DNA of 64,000 nucleotides, taken from positions 4,030,001 to 4,094,000 of the forward strand of contig NZ_CP049838.1 in the NCBI RefSeq assembly GCF_013085465.1, given 5' to 3'. The notes beneath the pieces are model-generated. The model was given only the letters and a program-made list of their open reading frames with translations, did not search any database and was not told where the DNA came from. This document shows positions 42,657-53,133 of the stretch, one piece after another. This DNA is from Streptomyces asoensis. GTDB lineage: Bacteria; Actinomycetota; Actinomycetes; Streptomycetales; Streptomycetaceae. A program made the translations under genes and the position numbers. Position 1 is the first letter of the stretch. Each line of letters opens with the position of its first letter.

Positions 42657-44027
42657 TCAGAACAGTTTGCCCGGGTTGAGGATGCCCAGCGGGTCGAAGG
42701 CCACCTTGACCGCCCGCTGCATCTCCACGCCCACCGGGCCGATCTCGCGCGCCAGCCACTCCTTCTTCAGCACGCCCACGCCGTGCTCGCCGGTGATGGT
42801 GCCGCCGAGTTCCAGGCCGAGGCCCATGATCTCGTCGAAGGATTCGCGGGCGCGCCGGCACTCGTCGGGGTCCGCCGCGTCGAAGCAGACCGTGGGGTGG
42901 GTGTTGCCGTCGCCCGCGTGGGCGACGACCCCGATGGTCAGCCGGTGCTTCTCCGCGATGCGCTCGACGCCCTCGATCATCTCGCCGAGCCTGGACCGGG
43001 GCACGCACACGTCGTCGATCATCGTCGTGCCCTTGACGGCCTCCAGGGCGACGAGCGCCGACCGCCGCGCCTGGAGCAGGAGTTCGGACTCGGCGAAGTC
43101 GTCGGCGGGGACCACCTGGGTGGCGCCGGCCGCCTCGCACAGCGCGCCGACGGCGGCGAGGTCGGCGGCCGGGTCGGGGGTGTCGAAGGCGGCCAGCAGC
43201 AGGGCTTCGGTGCTCTCCGGGAGGCCCATGTGGGCCAGGTCGTTGACGGCTCTGACCGTCGTACGGTCCATGAGTTCGAGGAGGGACGGGACGTGTCCGC
43301 CGGCCATGATCCGGCACACCGCGTCGCAGGCGGCGGCCCCGGACGCGAACTCGGCCGCCAGCACCAGCTGCTGCGGCGGCTGCGGCCTCAGGGCGAGGAC
43401 CGCCCGGACGACGATCCCCAGCGAGCCCTCCGAGCCCACGAACAGGCGGGTGAGGTCGTATCCGGCGACGCCCTTCGCCGTGCGGCGGCCGGTGGTCATC
43501 AGGCGGCCGTCGGCGAGCACGACGTCCAGGCCGAGGACGTACTCGGCCGTCACCCCGTACTTGACGCAGCACAGGCCGCCCGACGCGGTGCCGATGTTGC
43601 CGCCGATCGTGCACATCTCCCAGCTGGAGGGGTCGGGCGGGTAGCAGAGGCCGTGTTCGTTCACCGCTCGGGAGAGGGCCGCGTTGACGACGCCCGGTTC
43701 GACGACGGCGATCCGGTCGACCGGGTTGATCTCGATGATCCGGTCCATCTTCGTCAGGGAGAGGACGACGCAGCCCTCGGAGGCGTTGGCGCCCCCGGAC
43801 AGTCCGGTGCGGGCGCCCTGCGGGACGACCGGGACACGCAGCTCGGTCGCCGTGCGCATGACGTGCTGGACCTCTTCCACGGTGCGCGGCAGCACCACCG
43901 CGGCGGGGGTGCCGGCCGGGCAGAAACTGGCCATGTCGTTGGCGTAGGAGCCCGTGATGTCCGGGTCGGTGAGGACGGCCTCGGGGGGTAGGCCGACGAG
44001 CAGACGGTCGACGAGGTGACGGCTCAT
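42657..44027 (-). CDS. FAD-binding oxidase, GlcD/lactate dehydrogenase type
   Basis: About 456 aa. An N-terminal VAO/PCMH FAD domain (VVPQGARTGLSGGANASEGC, GEICTIGGNIGTASGGLCCV-like segment, KGVAGYDLTRLFVGSEGSLG) and a C-terminal FAD-linked oxidase domain with AHAGDGNTHPTVCFD and ITGEHGVGVLKKEWL. It oxidises a 2-hydroxy acid such as glycolate or lactate; the exact substrate is not readable. It lacks the separate iron-sulfur subunit gene nearby. ATG 44027 (MSRHLVD) or GTG 44033. Divergent from the TPR gene with about 90 bp between. Confidence 0.92.
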   Translation of the reverse strand: MSRHLVDRLLVGLPPEAVLTDPDITGSYANDMASFCPAGTPAAVVLPRTVEEVQHVMRTATELRVPVVPQGARTGLSGGANASEGCVVLSLTKMDRIIEINPVDRIAVVEPGVVNAALSRAVNEHGLCYPPDPSSWEMCTIGGNIGTASGGLCCVKYGVTAEYVLGLDVVLADGRLMTTGRRTAKGVAGYDLTRLFVGSEGSLGIVVRAVLALRPQPPQQLVLAAEFASGAAACDAVCRIMAGGHVPSLLELMDRTTVRAVNDLAHMGLPESTEALLLAAFDTPDPAADLAAVGALCEAAGATQVVPADDFAESELLLQARRSALVALEAVKGTTMIDDVCVPRSRLGEMIEGVERIAEKHRLTIGVVAHAGDGNTHPTVCFDAADPDECRRARESFDEIMGLGLELGGTITGEHGVGVLKKEWLAREIGPVGVEMQRAVKVAFDPLGILNPGKLF

Positions 44028-44116
44028 GATCACAGGTTCGCACCCGGGGCCATCGGTGTGAACCCCGTCCGCCCGACCCTTCGGCTGACGTCATACGGTC
44101 GTCGTACTGACGCACA

Positions 44117-45598
44117 GTGAGCGCCATGGAGAACGCAGAGCGCGCCGCCGAAGAGCGCACCGCCCCCGAAGAGGCCGCCGCGGACGACGCGGCTCCCGCG
44201 GCCACCGGCAAGGTTTCCCGGCTGCGTCGGCGGCTGCTCGTCGGCTCGCTCGTGGGGTGTCTCGCGCTGGGCGGCGGGGTGCTGCTGTGCCTGCCCGGTG
44301 GGGACCCCGCGGTGCGGCGGGCGGCCGCGCCGGCTCCGGGGGCGCAGGCGGGCACGGCGGTCCGTACGGGGGTGCCTGCCGCGCTGCCGGATCTGGCGGT
44401 GCTGATCGACGAGCGCGAGAGCAGGGTACGGGCGCATCCACGGGACGCGCGGTCCTGGGCGGTGCTGGGCACGGCCTACGTCGAGCAGGGCCGGCGCACC
44501 GCGGACGCCGCCGCCCTGTACCCGAAGGCCGAGCAGGCGCTGCGGACCTCGCTGAAGGTGCGTCCGAAGGGCAACGCCGAGGCCCTCGACGGTCTGGCCG
44601 CGCTGGCGAACGCGCGCCGTGACTTCCGGGCGGCCCTGTCCTTCGGCGAGGCCGCGCGCAAACTGGCGCCGAAGCGCTGGACGACGTATCCGCAGCTGAT
44701 CGACGCGTACACCGGGCTCGGCGACTACAAGAAGGCCCGCAAGGCGCTCGACTCGCTGACGGCGCTGCACTCCGGGCCGACCGTGCGGGCCCGGGCGGCG
44801 GGCGTCTACTGGGACCGGGGCTGGCGCGAGGACGCGCAGGCCGCGCTGGCCGACGCGGCGGCCGGTGCCTCCTCCCCCGCCGAGCAGGCGGCCTGGCTGG
44901 AGCGGGCGGGGCAGCTGGCCTGGGAGCGCGGCGAGCGGGCGGACGCCCTGCGGCACTTCCAGGAGGCGGTCAGGATCGACCCCGACCAGCGGGCCGCGCA
45001 GGCCGGGCAGGGGCGGGCGCTGGCGGCTCTGGGGCGGACCTCGGAAGCGTTGAACGCGTACCAGGTGGCGCTCGCCAAGCAGCCGTCGCCGAGTTACGCG
45101 CTGGAGCTGGGCGAGCTGTACGAGTCGCTGGGGCTCACGCAGGCGGCGCGCGTGCAGTACGACCTGCTGCGGGAACGGGTCCGGCAGGACGCGGCGGGCG
45201 GGGTGGACGGGGAGCTGGTGCTCGGCCGGTTCGAGGCGGACCACGGGGACCCGGCCTCGGCGGTACGGCGGCTGCGGGCCGAGTGGCGGCAACAGCCGGG
45301 GATCGCGGTCGCGGACGCGCTGGGCTGGGCGCTGCACCGGGCCGGGGACGACAAGGAGGCGCTGAGGTTCGCCATGATCGCCACCGACCGGGTGCACGGG
45401 GGCGCCATGCACAGCGCGCCGTACATGTACCACCGGGGCATGATCGAGCGGACGCTGGAGAGGGAGGGGCCGGCCCGGCGTCACCTCCAGGAGGCGCTGC
45501 GGATCAACCCGTACTTCTCGCCGCTGCTCGGCCCGGTGGCCCGGGAGGCGGTGGCCCGGCTGGGCGGCGAGCCGGCCCCGGCCGAGCTGCCCGAGTAG
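44117..45598 (+). CDS. Tetratricopeptide-repeat membrane protein
   Basis: 493 aa from GTG 44117, or 490 from ATG 44126. A charged N-terminus, one membrane helix (LVGSLVGCLALGGGVLLCLP, about 40-60) and then about ten TPR-like helical hairpins to the end (SWAVLGTAYVEQGRRTADA, ALDGLAALANARRDFRAAL, ALRHFQEAVRIDPDQRAAQA). It is probably an extracytoplasmic protein-interaction scaffold. No enzymatic domain. Partners are unknown. Confidence 0.85.
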   Translation: MSAMENAERAAEERTAPEEAAADDAAPAATGKVSRLRRRLLVGSLVGCLALGGGVLLCLPGGDPAVRRAAAPAPGAQAGTAVRTGVPAALPDLAVLIDERESRVRAHPRDARSWAVLGTAYVEQGRRTADAAALYPKAEQALRTSLKVRPKGNAEALDGLAALANARRDFRAALSFGEAARKLAPKRWTTYPQLIDAYTGLGDYKKARKALDSLTALHSGPTVRARAAGVYWDRGWREDAQAALADAAAGASSPAEQAAWLERAGQLAWERGERADALRHFQEAVRIDPDQRAAQAGQGRALAALGRTSEALNAYQVALAKQPSPSYALELGELYESLGLTQAARVQYDLLRERVRQDAAGGVDGELVLGRFEADHGDPASAVRRLRAEWRQQPGIAVADALGWALHRAGDDKEALRFAMIATDRVHGGAMHSAPYMYHRGMIERTLEREGPARRHLQEALRINPYFSPLLGPVAREAVARLGGEPAPAELPE

Positions 45599-45664
45599 GG
45601 GCCGCACCGCCGCCCTCCCGCACCGCCGCCCTCCCGATCAACGCGTCACGGGTGATCAGCGCCG

Positions 45665-46878
<1,214 letters not shown>

Positions 46879-46936
46879 GGTACGGCGGTTTCGACCGGCT
46901 TTCTGTACAGGGTGACCATCGCGGAGGCGGGCGGGT

Positions 46937-47419
46937 ATGGCGATCGACCGACTGGACGGCCGGATCATCGTGCTGCTGGCCCGGGAACCGCGCCTGGGGG
47001 TGCTGGAGATGTCCCGGCGGCTGGGGGTGGCCCGGGGGACGGTTCAGGCGCGGCTCGACCGGCTTCAGTCGAATGGCGTCATCCGGGGGTTCGGCCCCGA
47101 GGTCGATCCGGCGGCGCTCGGCTACCCGGTCACGGCGTTCGCCACGCTCCAGATCCGGCAGGGGCAAGGAGCCGACGTGCGGGCCCACTTGGGTTCCGTG
47201 CCGGAGGTGCTGGAGCTGCACACCACCACCGGCAGCGGGGACATGCTGTGCCGGCTGGTGGCCCGTTCCAACGCCGACCTCCAGCGGGTGATCGACCTGG
47301 TTGTCGGTTTTGATGGCATTGTCCGGGCCTCCACCGCGATCGTGATGGAGAACCCCGTTCCGCTGCGGATCATCCCGCTGGTGGAGCAGGCGGCCGAGGA
47401 CGACCGGGACAGGCCCTGA
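46937..47419 (+). CDS. Lrp/AsnC-family transcriptional regulator
   Basis: 160 aa. HTH LGVLEMSRRLGVARGTVQAR at about 21-40, then the RAM ligand domain (VTAFATLQIRQGQGADVRAH, TTTGSGDMLCRLVARSNADL). AsnC-type regulators bind amino acids; the divergent hppD suggests tyrosine or a related aromatic ligand. ATG at 46937 follows GGAGG. A hairpin follows the stop. Confidence 0.93.
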   Translation: MAIDRLDGRIIVLLAREPRLGVLEMSRRLGVARGTVQARLDRLQSNGVIRGFGPEVDPAALGYPVTAFATLQIRQGQGADVRAHLGSVPEVLELHTTTGSGDMLCRLVARSNADLQRVIDLVVGFDGIVRASTAIVMENPVPLRIIPLVEQAAEDDRDRP

Positions 47420-47431
47420 CCCAGCGGACCT

Positions 47432-47452
47432 GACCCGGAGCTGGTCCGGGTC
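47432..47452 (+). terminator. Hairpin after the Lrp gene
   Basis: GACCCGGA-GCTGG-TCCGGGTC, an 8-bp stem 13 nt after the stop and before the ABC operon. Confidence 0.55.
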
Positions 47453-47478
47453 CGGTCGACATGGGGCGGTGAGGGCGT

Positions 47479-48126
47479 GTGAGCTTCTGGGAGTACCTGG
47501 GCAACCGTCACCAGCAACTGCTCACCGACGCCTATCAGCAGGCCAGCCTCGTCTTCCAGTGCATGCTCATGGCGACCGTGATCGGCGTCGTGATCGGCGT
47601 CGTCACCTACCGCAGCGGCTGGGCGGGCAACCTCGCCACCCTCGGCACCTCCGCGATCCTCACCGTCCCGTCGCTCGCGATGATCGGTCTGCTGATCCCG
47701 CTCGTGGGGCTCGGCGTGCCGCCGACGGTGATCGCGCTGACCCTGTACGGACTGCTGCCGGTGGTGCGCAACGCGATCGTGGGGCTGCGCGGCGTCGATC
47801 CCACGCTCGTGGACGCGGCCAAGGGCATCGGGATGTCCTCGGCGATGCGGCTGCTGCGGGTCGAGCTGCCGCTGGCCTGGCCGCCGATCCTGACCGGGAT
47901 CCGGGTCTCGACACAGATGCTGATGGGCATCGCCGCCATCGCCGCGTACGCCTCCGGGCCCGGCCTCGGCAACGAGATCTTCCGCGGCATCGCCTCGCTC
48001 GGCAGCAAGAACGCCCTCAACCAGGTCCTGGCGGGCACGCTCGGGATCATCGTCCTGGCCCTGCTGTTCGACGCCGCGTACGTCCTGATCGGACGGCTGA
48101 CGATTCCCAGGGGGATCCGTGTCTGA
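47479..48126 (+). CDS. Betaine/choline-type ABC importer permease (OpuCB-like)
   Basis: A 215-aa permease with five to six membrane helices. The EAA loop GLRGVDPTLVDAAKGIGMSSA and the ending PLAWPPILTGIRVSTQMLMG are typical of the osmoprotectant OpuB/OpuC and ProW class. GTG 47479 is preceded by GGTGAGGG. It is the first gene of a four-gene operon and overlaps the next gene by 8 nt. The ligand is a quaternary amine by family. Confidence 0.9.
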   Translation: MSFWEYLGNRHQQLLTDAYQQASLVFQCMLMATVIGVVIGVVTYRSGWAGNLATLGTSAILTVPSLAMIGLLIPLVGLGVPPTVIALTLYGLLPVVRNAIVGLRGVDPTLVDAAKGIGMSSAMRLLRVELPLAWPPILTGIRVSTQMLMGIAAIAAYASGPGLGNEIFRGIASLGSKNALNQVLAGTLGIIVLALLFDAAYVLIGRLTIPRGIRV

Positions 48127-49369
48127 GACCGAGCCGGAGGACGGCGCCCACGGGGCGACGATCGAGCTGGTGAACCTCACCAAACGCTATCCGGGCAACC
48201 CCAACCCCGCCGTCGACAACGTCACCATGGAGATCAAGGCGGGCGAGACCGTCATCTTCGTCGGCCCGTCGGGCTGCGGGAAGTCGACCACCCTGAAGAT
48301 GATCAACCGGCTGATCGAGCCGAGCGGCGGCCGGATCCGGATCAACGGCGAGGACGTCACCGACATCGACCCGGTGAAGCTGCGCCGCAAGGTCGGGTAC
48401 GCGATCCAGTCGTCCGGGCTCTTCCCGCACATGACGGTCGCGCAGAACATCGCGCTCGTGCCGAAGATGATCGGCTGGCCCAAGGGGCGGATCCGGGACC
48501 GGGTGGAGGAGATGCTCGACCTGGTCGGGCTCGACCCCGGCGAGTTCCACGGCCGCTATCCGCGCCAGCTGTCCGGCGGGCAGCAGCAACGGGTCGGTGT
48601 GGCACGGGCGTTGGCGGCGGATCCGCCCGTACTGCTGATGGACGAGCCGTTCGGCGCGGTCGACCCGATCACCCGCGACCACCTCCAGGACGAGCTGATC
48701 CGGCTCCAGCACGAGCTGCACAAGACCATCGTGTTCGTCACCCACGACTTCGACGAGGCGATCAAGCTGGGCGACCGGATCGCGGTGCTGCGCGAACGCT
48801 CGCACATCGCCCAGTTCGACACCCCGGAGGCGATCCTCACCAACCCGGCGGACGACTTCGTGTCCGGGTTCGTGGGGGCGGGGGCGGCGCTGAAGCGGCT
48901 CAACCTGAGCCGGGTTCGGGACGTGGAGATCACCGACTACCCGACGGTGACCGTCGACGACCCGCTCCAGACCATCTTCAACAAGCTCCGCTCCAGCGGC
49001 ACGAACGAGATCCTGCTCCTCGACCAGCGCAGACGCCCCTACAAGTGGCTGCGCCGCGGGGACCTGATGCGGGCCAGGGGCTCGCTGGCGCGGGCCGGAA
49101 CCCTGGTCAGCGACACGGTGACCCGGGACGCCACTCTGCGGGACGCGCTGGAGGCGGTGCTCACGGACAACACCGGGCGGGTCGCGGTCACCGGGCGGCG
49201 CGGCGAGTACACCGGGGTCGTCGACATGGAGACGCTGCTGAACTCCGTGCACGAGCTGCTGGAGGCCGACCGGTTGGAGGCGCTGGAGGCGCAACACGAA
49301 CTGGAGGAGGCCCGGGCCGCGCAGACGCACGCGGAACAGGAGGGCCCTGGCGGGGAGGCGAAAGCGTGA
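48119..49369 (+). CDS. Betaine/choline-type ABC importer ATPase with CBS domains
   Basis: 416 aa. Walker A GPSGCGKSTTLKM, signature LSGGQQQRVGVARAL, Walker B VLLMDEPFGAVD and the H-loop FVTHDFDEA are intact. The C-terminal third has tandem CBS domains (TVTVDDPLQTIFNKLRSSGT, VAVTGRRGEYTGVVDMETLL), which in OpuA sense ionic strength or nucleotides. Coupled by overlaps to permeases on both sides (8 nt and 4 nt). Confidence 0.94.
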   Translation: MSETEPEDGAHGATIELVNLTKRYPGNPNPAVDNVTMEIKAGETVIFVGPSGCGKSTTLKMINRLIEPSGGRIRINGEDVTDIDPVKLRRKVGYAIQSSGLFPHMTVAQNIALVPKMIGWPKGRIRDRVEEMLDLVGLDPGEFHGRYPRQLSGGQQQRVGVARALAADPPVLLMDEPFGAVDPITRDHLQDELIRLQHELHKTIVFVTHDFDEAIKLGDRIAVLRERSHIAQFDTPEAILTNPADDFVSGFVGAGAALKRLNLSRVRDVEITDYPTVTVDDPLQTIFNKLRSSGTNEILLLDQRRRPYKWLRRGDLMRARGSLARAGTLVSDTVTRDATLRDALEAVLTDNTGRVAVTGRRGEYTGVVDMETLLNSVHELLEADRLEALEAQHELEEARAAQTHAEQEGPGGEAKA

Positions 49370-50217
49370 GCACCCCCGACCTGGACGAGAACGCCGGCCC
49401 GGACGGAATTCCCGGGCCGCAGGACGAGACCGAGGACGAGCGACAGGAGACCAGGACCCCGCCGTCGGCGCCGCCCCGCCGTCGCCTCACCTGGCAGAAG
49501 CTGACCTTCCTGCCCGCCTTCCTCGTCGCCCTGCTGCTCGCCACCTGGCTGTGGTTCCAGCAGGCGGACCTGGACCCGATCTCCGAGAACGCGCTGTCGA
49601 ACGGGCAGGTGTCGAAGGCGCTGTGGCAGCAGGTGCAGCTCACGGTGATCTCCACCTTCTTCGTGCTGATCATCGCCATCCCGCTCGGCATCCTGCTCAC
49701 CCGGGGTTCGCTGCGCAGAGCCACGCCGTTCGCGATGGCCATCGCCAACATGGGGCAGGCGACACCCGCCATCGGTCTGCTCGCCCTGCTGGTGATCTGG
49801 CTGGGCACGGGCACGAAGGCCGCCCTGATCGGCATCATCGCCTACGCGATCCTGCCGGTGCTCGCCAACACCATCGCGGGTCTGAAGTCGAACGATCCGA
49901 CGCTGCTGGAGGCGGCCCGCGGCATCGGGATGTCCTCGCTGGGCGTGCTCCGCAAGGTCGAGCTGCCGCTGGCCGTCCCGCTCATCCTGGCCGGTGTACG
50001 GACGGCCCTCGTCCTCAACGTCGGTACGGCGACCCTGGCGACCTTCGGCGGGGGCGGCGGCCTGGGCGTACTGATCACCACCGGCATCACCAACCAGCGC
50101 ATGCCGGTGCTGGTGCTGGGCTCGATCCTCACCGTCTCGCTGGCACTGCTCGTCGACTGGCTGGCCTCACTGGCGGAAGTGCTGCTGCGGCCGCGGGGGT
50201 TGGAGGTGGACTCGTGA
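49366..50217 (+). CDS. Betaine/choline-type ABC importer permease, second subunit
   Basis: 283 aa. An N-terminal cytoplasmic extension of about 45 residues (acidic, then PPRRRLTWQK) precedes six membrane helices. The EAA loop GLKSNDPTLLEAARGIGMSS parallels that of the first permease. GTG 49366 overlaps the ATPase stop by 4 nt, and its own stop overlaps the next start by 4 nt. Two different permeases plus one ATPase is the OpuB/OpuC arrangement. Confidence 0.92.
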   Translation: MSTPDLDENAGPDGIPGPQDETEDERQETRTPPSAPPRRRLTWQKLTFLPAFLVALLLATWLWFQQADLDPISENALSNGQVSKALWQQVQLTVISTFFVLIIAIPLGILLTRGSLRRATPFAMAIANMGQATPAIGLLALLVIWLGTGTKAALIGIIAYAILPVLANTIAGLKSNDPTLLEAARGIGMSSLGVLRKVELPLAVPLILAGVRTALVLNVGTATLATFGGGGGLGVLITTGITNQRMPVLVLGSILTVSLALLVDWLASLAEVLLRPRGLEVDS

Positions 50218-51185
50218 AGCGCTTCCGCCCGGTGATCGCCGGGGTGCTGGCGGCACTGGCCGGCTGCGGGCTCGCCGGGTGCGGGCTCACCAGCGGCTCC
50301 CCCATGGTCGACGACGTCTCACCCGGGTCGATCGGACAGGGTGAGCCGCTCAAGGGCGCGCATCTCACGGTGACGTCCAAGTCGTTCACCGAGAACCTCA
50401 TCCTCGGCGCGATGATGGGCATCGCCTTCGAGGCGGCCGGCGCGGACGTCCTGGACCGCACCGGCATCCAGGGCTCCATCGGCTCGCGCGAGGCGGTCAG
50501 GAACGGCGACGCCGACGCCATGTACGAGTACACGGGCACCGCCTGGATCACCTACCAGGGCAACAGCGCGCCCATCCCGGATCCGCAGCGGCAGTGGCAG
50601 GCGGTGCACGACGCCGACCTGAAGAACGGCGTGACCTGGCTGCCTCCGTCGCGGCTGAACAACACCTACGCGCTGGCCATGAACCAGGCCAACTTCAAGA
50701 AGTACGGCACCAGGACGCTGTCGCAGGTGGCCGCGCTGTCCAAGTCCGACCCGAAGGCCGTGACGCTCTGCGTGGAGAGCGAGTTCGCCAACCGCGCGGA
50801 CGGACTGCCCGGCATGGAGAAGGCGTACGGGATGTCCGTGTCGGCGTCCCGGATCACGCAGATGGACACCGGGATCATCTACACCCAGGTCCAGAAGGGG
50901 AGTTGCACCTACGGGGAGGTGTTCACCACCGACGGGCGCATCAAGTCCATGAACCTGGTGGTGATGGCCGACGACAAGAACTTCTTCCCCAACTACAACG
51001 CGGCCCCCGTGATCAACTCCAAGACGCTGAAGAAGTGGCCGGCGATCGCGAAGGTCATCGACCCGGTGACGAAGAAGCTGGACAACACGGTGGCCCAGGA
51101 CCTGAACGCCAAGGTGGACGTCGCCGGGGAGGATCCCCACCAGGTGGCCCTGGACTGGATGAAGAAGGAGGGGTTCGTCAAGTAG
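50214..51185 (+). CDS. Glycine-betaine/choline-binding lipoprotein
   Basis: A 323-aa substrate-binding protein. Signal peptide with lipobox at about 15-24 (ALAGCGLAGC), then an OpuAC-type fold: LTVTSKSFTENLILGAMMG, AVRNGDADAMYEYTGTAW, LAMNQANFKKYGTRTLSQVA and NYNAAPVINSKTLKKWPAI. Family ligands are glycine betaine, choline or carnitine, bound by aromatic residues not resolved here. Last gene of the operon. Confidence 0.93.
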   Translation: MKRFRPVIAGVLAALAGCGLAGCGLTSGSPMVDDVSPGSIGQGEPLKGAHLTVTSKSFTENLILGAMMGIAFEAAGADVLDRTGIQGSIGSREAVRNGDADAMYEYTGTAWITYQGNSAPIPDPQRQWQAVHDADLKNGVTWLPPSRLNNTYALAMNQANFKKYGTRTLSQVAALSKSDPKAVTLCVESEFANRADGLPGMEKAYGMSVSASRITQMDTGIIYTQVQKGSCTYGEVFTTDGRIKSMNLVVMADDKNFFPNYNAAPVINSKTLKKWPAIAKVIDPVTKKLDNTVAQDLNAKVDVAGEDPHQVALDWMKKEGFVK

Positions 51186-51231
51186 CCGACCCGCCACGCC
51201 CAAACGGTCGCCCGCCGTCGCCCGCGGTCGC

Positions 51232-52023
51232 CTAACAGCTCGGTACCGAGCCCTTCCCCTTCTCCAGGGCGGTCAGCGCGGTCACCGTGCCCTTCAGGGT
51301 GGTGACCGGGATCAGCCGGAGCCCCTTCGGCAGCTCGGCCTTGGCGTCGGCGCACTCGGCCTTCGGCACCAGGAACACCGTCGCCCCGTCCCGCCGGGCG
51401 GCCTGCGTCTTCAGGGCCACGCCGCCGACCGCGCCGACCGTACCGTCGGCCTCGATCGTCCCGGTGCCGGCGATCGTGCGACCGCCGGTGAGGTCGCCGC
51501 CGCTGCCGTCGCCGTCGAGCTTGTCGACGATGCCGAGCGAGAACAGCAGCCCGGCGCTGGGCCCGCCCACGTCGGACAGCTTCAGCGTGACCTTGACGCC
51601 GTCGTCGGTACGGTCGAGGTACTTCAGCGCGGCCTCGGTCGCGGCGTCCTGGGACTGCCGCATCTGCTCGGTGTTGTGCTGCTCGATCTCCTTGGTGCTC
51701 TCCCCGCTGGGGTAGACGGAGTCGCGCGGCATGATCGCCTGGTCGGCGCGGAACCAGCCGTCGACGACGTCGGAGAGCCTGACGTCCGTGTCGGGGTTGG
51801 TCGCCTCGATCGTCGTCATCCGCAGCTGCCCGCTCGTGTCCCGTACGGGCGCGCCGGTGATCGTGATGACCGGGGTGCCCTTGTTCTCGCCGAGGACGTT
51901 CGCCGTCATGCCCGGCTGCGCCACCGAGAAGGGCAGCGGCGCGAACGCGGCCGTCGCGAGCAGCGCCACGAACGGCAGAGCGCAGACGGTGAGGGCCTTG
52001 GGGCGTGAGAGGCGTGAGAGCAC
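51232..52023 (-). CDS. Lon-like S16 protease (YlbL-type), secreted
   Basis: 263 aa. An N-terminal signal or anchor (VCALPFVALLATAAFAPLPF), then a region corresponding to the PDZ part of YlbL proteins but shortened, and an S16 proteolytic domain with the Ser-Lys dyad: VGGPSAGLLFSLGIVDKL (Ser) and VGGVALKTQAARRDGA (Lys). No AAA+ domain. The role is probably turnover of envelope proteins. TAGATT lies 6 nt before GTG 52023, predicting a leaderless mRNA. Converges on the ABC operon. Confidence 0.88.
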   Translation of the reverse strand: MLSRLSRPKALTVCALPFVALLATAAFAPLPFSVAQPGMTANVLGENKGTPVITITGAPVRDTSGQLRMTTIEATNPDTDVRLSDVVDGWFRADQAIMPRDSVYPSGESTKEIEQHNTEQMRQSQDAATEAALKYLDRTDDGVKVTLKLSDVGGPSAGLLFSLGIVDKLDGDGSGGDLTGGRTIAGTGTIEADGTVGAVGGVALKTQAARRDGATVFLVPKAECADAKAELPKGLRLIPVTTLKGTVTALTALEKGKGSVPSC

Positions 52024-52155
52024 GAGGTCAATCTAACGTGACGACGAGTTCCGGCTCGCGGCTGGATGTCGTCCGGCCGACCGCGAGCCCCGGCTCCGCC
52101 TCCTCCCCCGCCGCCCCTCGCCCGCCCCGGGGCCCCGCGGCGTCGACGAAGCGCG

Positions 52156-52806
52156 TCAGCGCAGTGCCTCCGCCACCTCCCGCGCCGCGTCCACGACCCG
52201 TGGCCCCACCCGCTCCGGCACCGCGTCGGCCAGCATCACCACGCCCACGCTGCCCTCGACGCCGGTCACGCCCAGCAGCGGAGCCGCGGCCCCGCTCGCG
52301 CCGGCCTCCAGCTCCCCGTGCGTCAGCGTGTAGCCGGGTTCGTCCGCCGGCCGCGCCGGGTTCTGCCGCGCGAAGAGGATCGCCCGGCCGGCGGCACCCC
52401 GGTCCAGCGGATGCCGGAACCCGGCCCGGTACGCCACGTGGTAGTCCGTCCAGGTCGGCTCGACGACGGCGACGGCGAGCGCCTCCGTCCCGTCCACCAG
52501 GGTCAGATGCGCGGTCGCCCCTATGTCCTCGGCCAGCGACCGCAGCGCGGGCAGCGCGGCCTCCCGTACCAGCGGATGCACCTGGCGGCCGAGCCTCAGC
52601 ACCCCGAGGCCGACCCTGGCTCGCCCTCCCAGGTCACGCCGTACGAGTGCGTGCTGCTCCAGAGTGGCGAGCAACCGGTACACCACGGTCCGGTTGACGC
52701 CCAGTTTGTTGGAAAGTTCGGTGACGGTCAGCCCGTGGTCGGTATCGGCCAGCAACTTGAGGACTTTCAGCCCTCGATCGAGCGTCTGGGAGGTCTCCGC
52801 GGTCAC
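52156..52806 (-). CDS. IclR-family transcriptional regulator
   Basis: 216 aa. Winged-HTH at about 20-70 (LKLLADTDHGLTVTELSNKL, GVNRTVVYRLLATLEQ) and an effector-binding domain (VREAALPALRSLAEDIGATA, HLTLVDGTEALAV, GRAILFA). Shorter than the typical 250 aa but complete in both domains. GTG 52806 is preceded by AAGGAG at 8 nt. Target and ligand unknown. Confidence 0.9.
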   Translation of the reverse strand: MTAETSQTLDRGLKVLKLLADTDHGLTVTELSNKLGVNRTVVYRLLATLEQHALVRRDLGGRARVGLGVLRLGRQVHPLVREAALPALRSLAEDIGATAHLTLVDGTEALAVAVVEPTWTDYHVAYRAGFRHPLDRGAAGRAILFARQNPARPADEPGYTLTHGELEAGASGAAAPLLGVTGVEGSVGVVMLADAVPERVGPRVVDAAREVAEALR

Positions 52807-53133
52807 GACGCCCACTCCTTAAGTGGTGAGGTCGGCAACCTCCGTCGCGGCAGATGCGTCACCGAGTCCCGTCAGTGACGCGCTTCAGAGGCCGCCGATC
52901 GACAGATGGGCCCGGCGTGTCCGGGCCCAGTCGCTTCACGGCTGCGCTCCGCGGCGGCGCTGCCACGGGGCGTGTGCGTAGCGGGACAGTAGCGAAGCAG
53001 GTTCGCTGAGCGGAAGGCTCCGTCCAGAATCCGGTCAGTGGCCGGTATGGACTACTTGCATTTATCCCGATACGTACGGAGCGTGACGCCATGGCTCGCG
53101 CCCCCGGTCAGCGACCAGGGCGCGGGTGAGGCC
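52807..53133. other. 327-bp intergenic region upstream of the IclR gene
   Basis: No credible gene. Contains the hairpin GGGCCCGG-CGTGT-CCGGGCCC (52908-52928) and presumably the IclR gene promoter and the helicase terminator. Confidence 0.55.

Noticed and set aside
45604..45635. Two 16-bp repeats GCACCGCCGCCCTCCC after the TPR gene
   Set aside because: Simple GC-rich duplication in a 66-bp intergenic gap, with no symmetry or hairpin; not informative.
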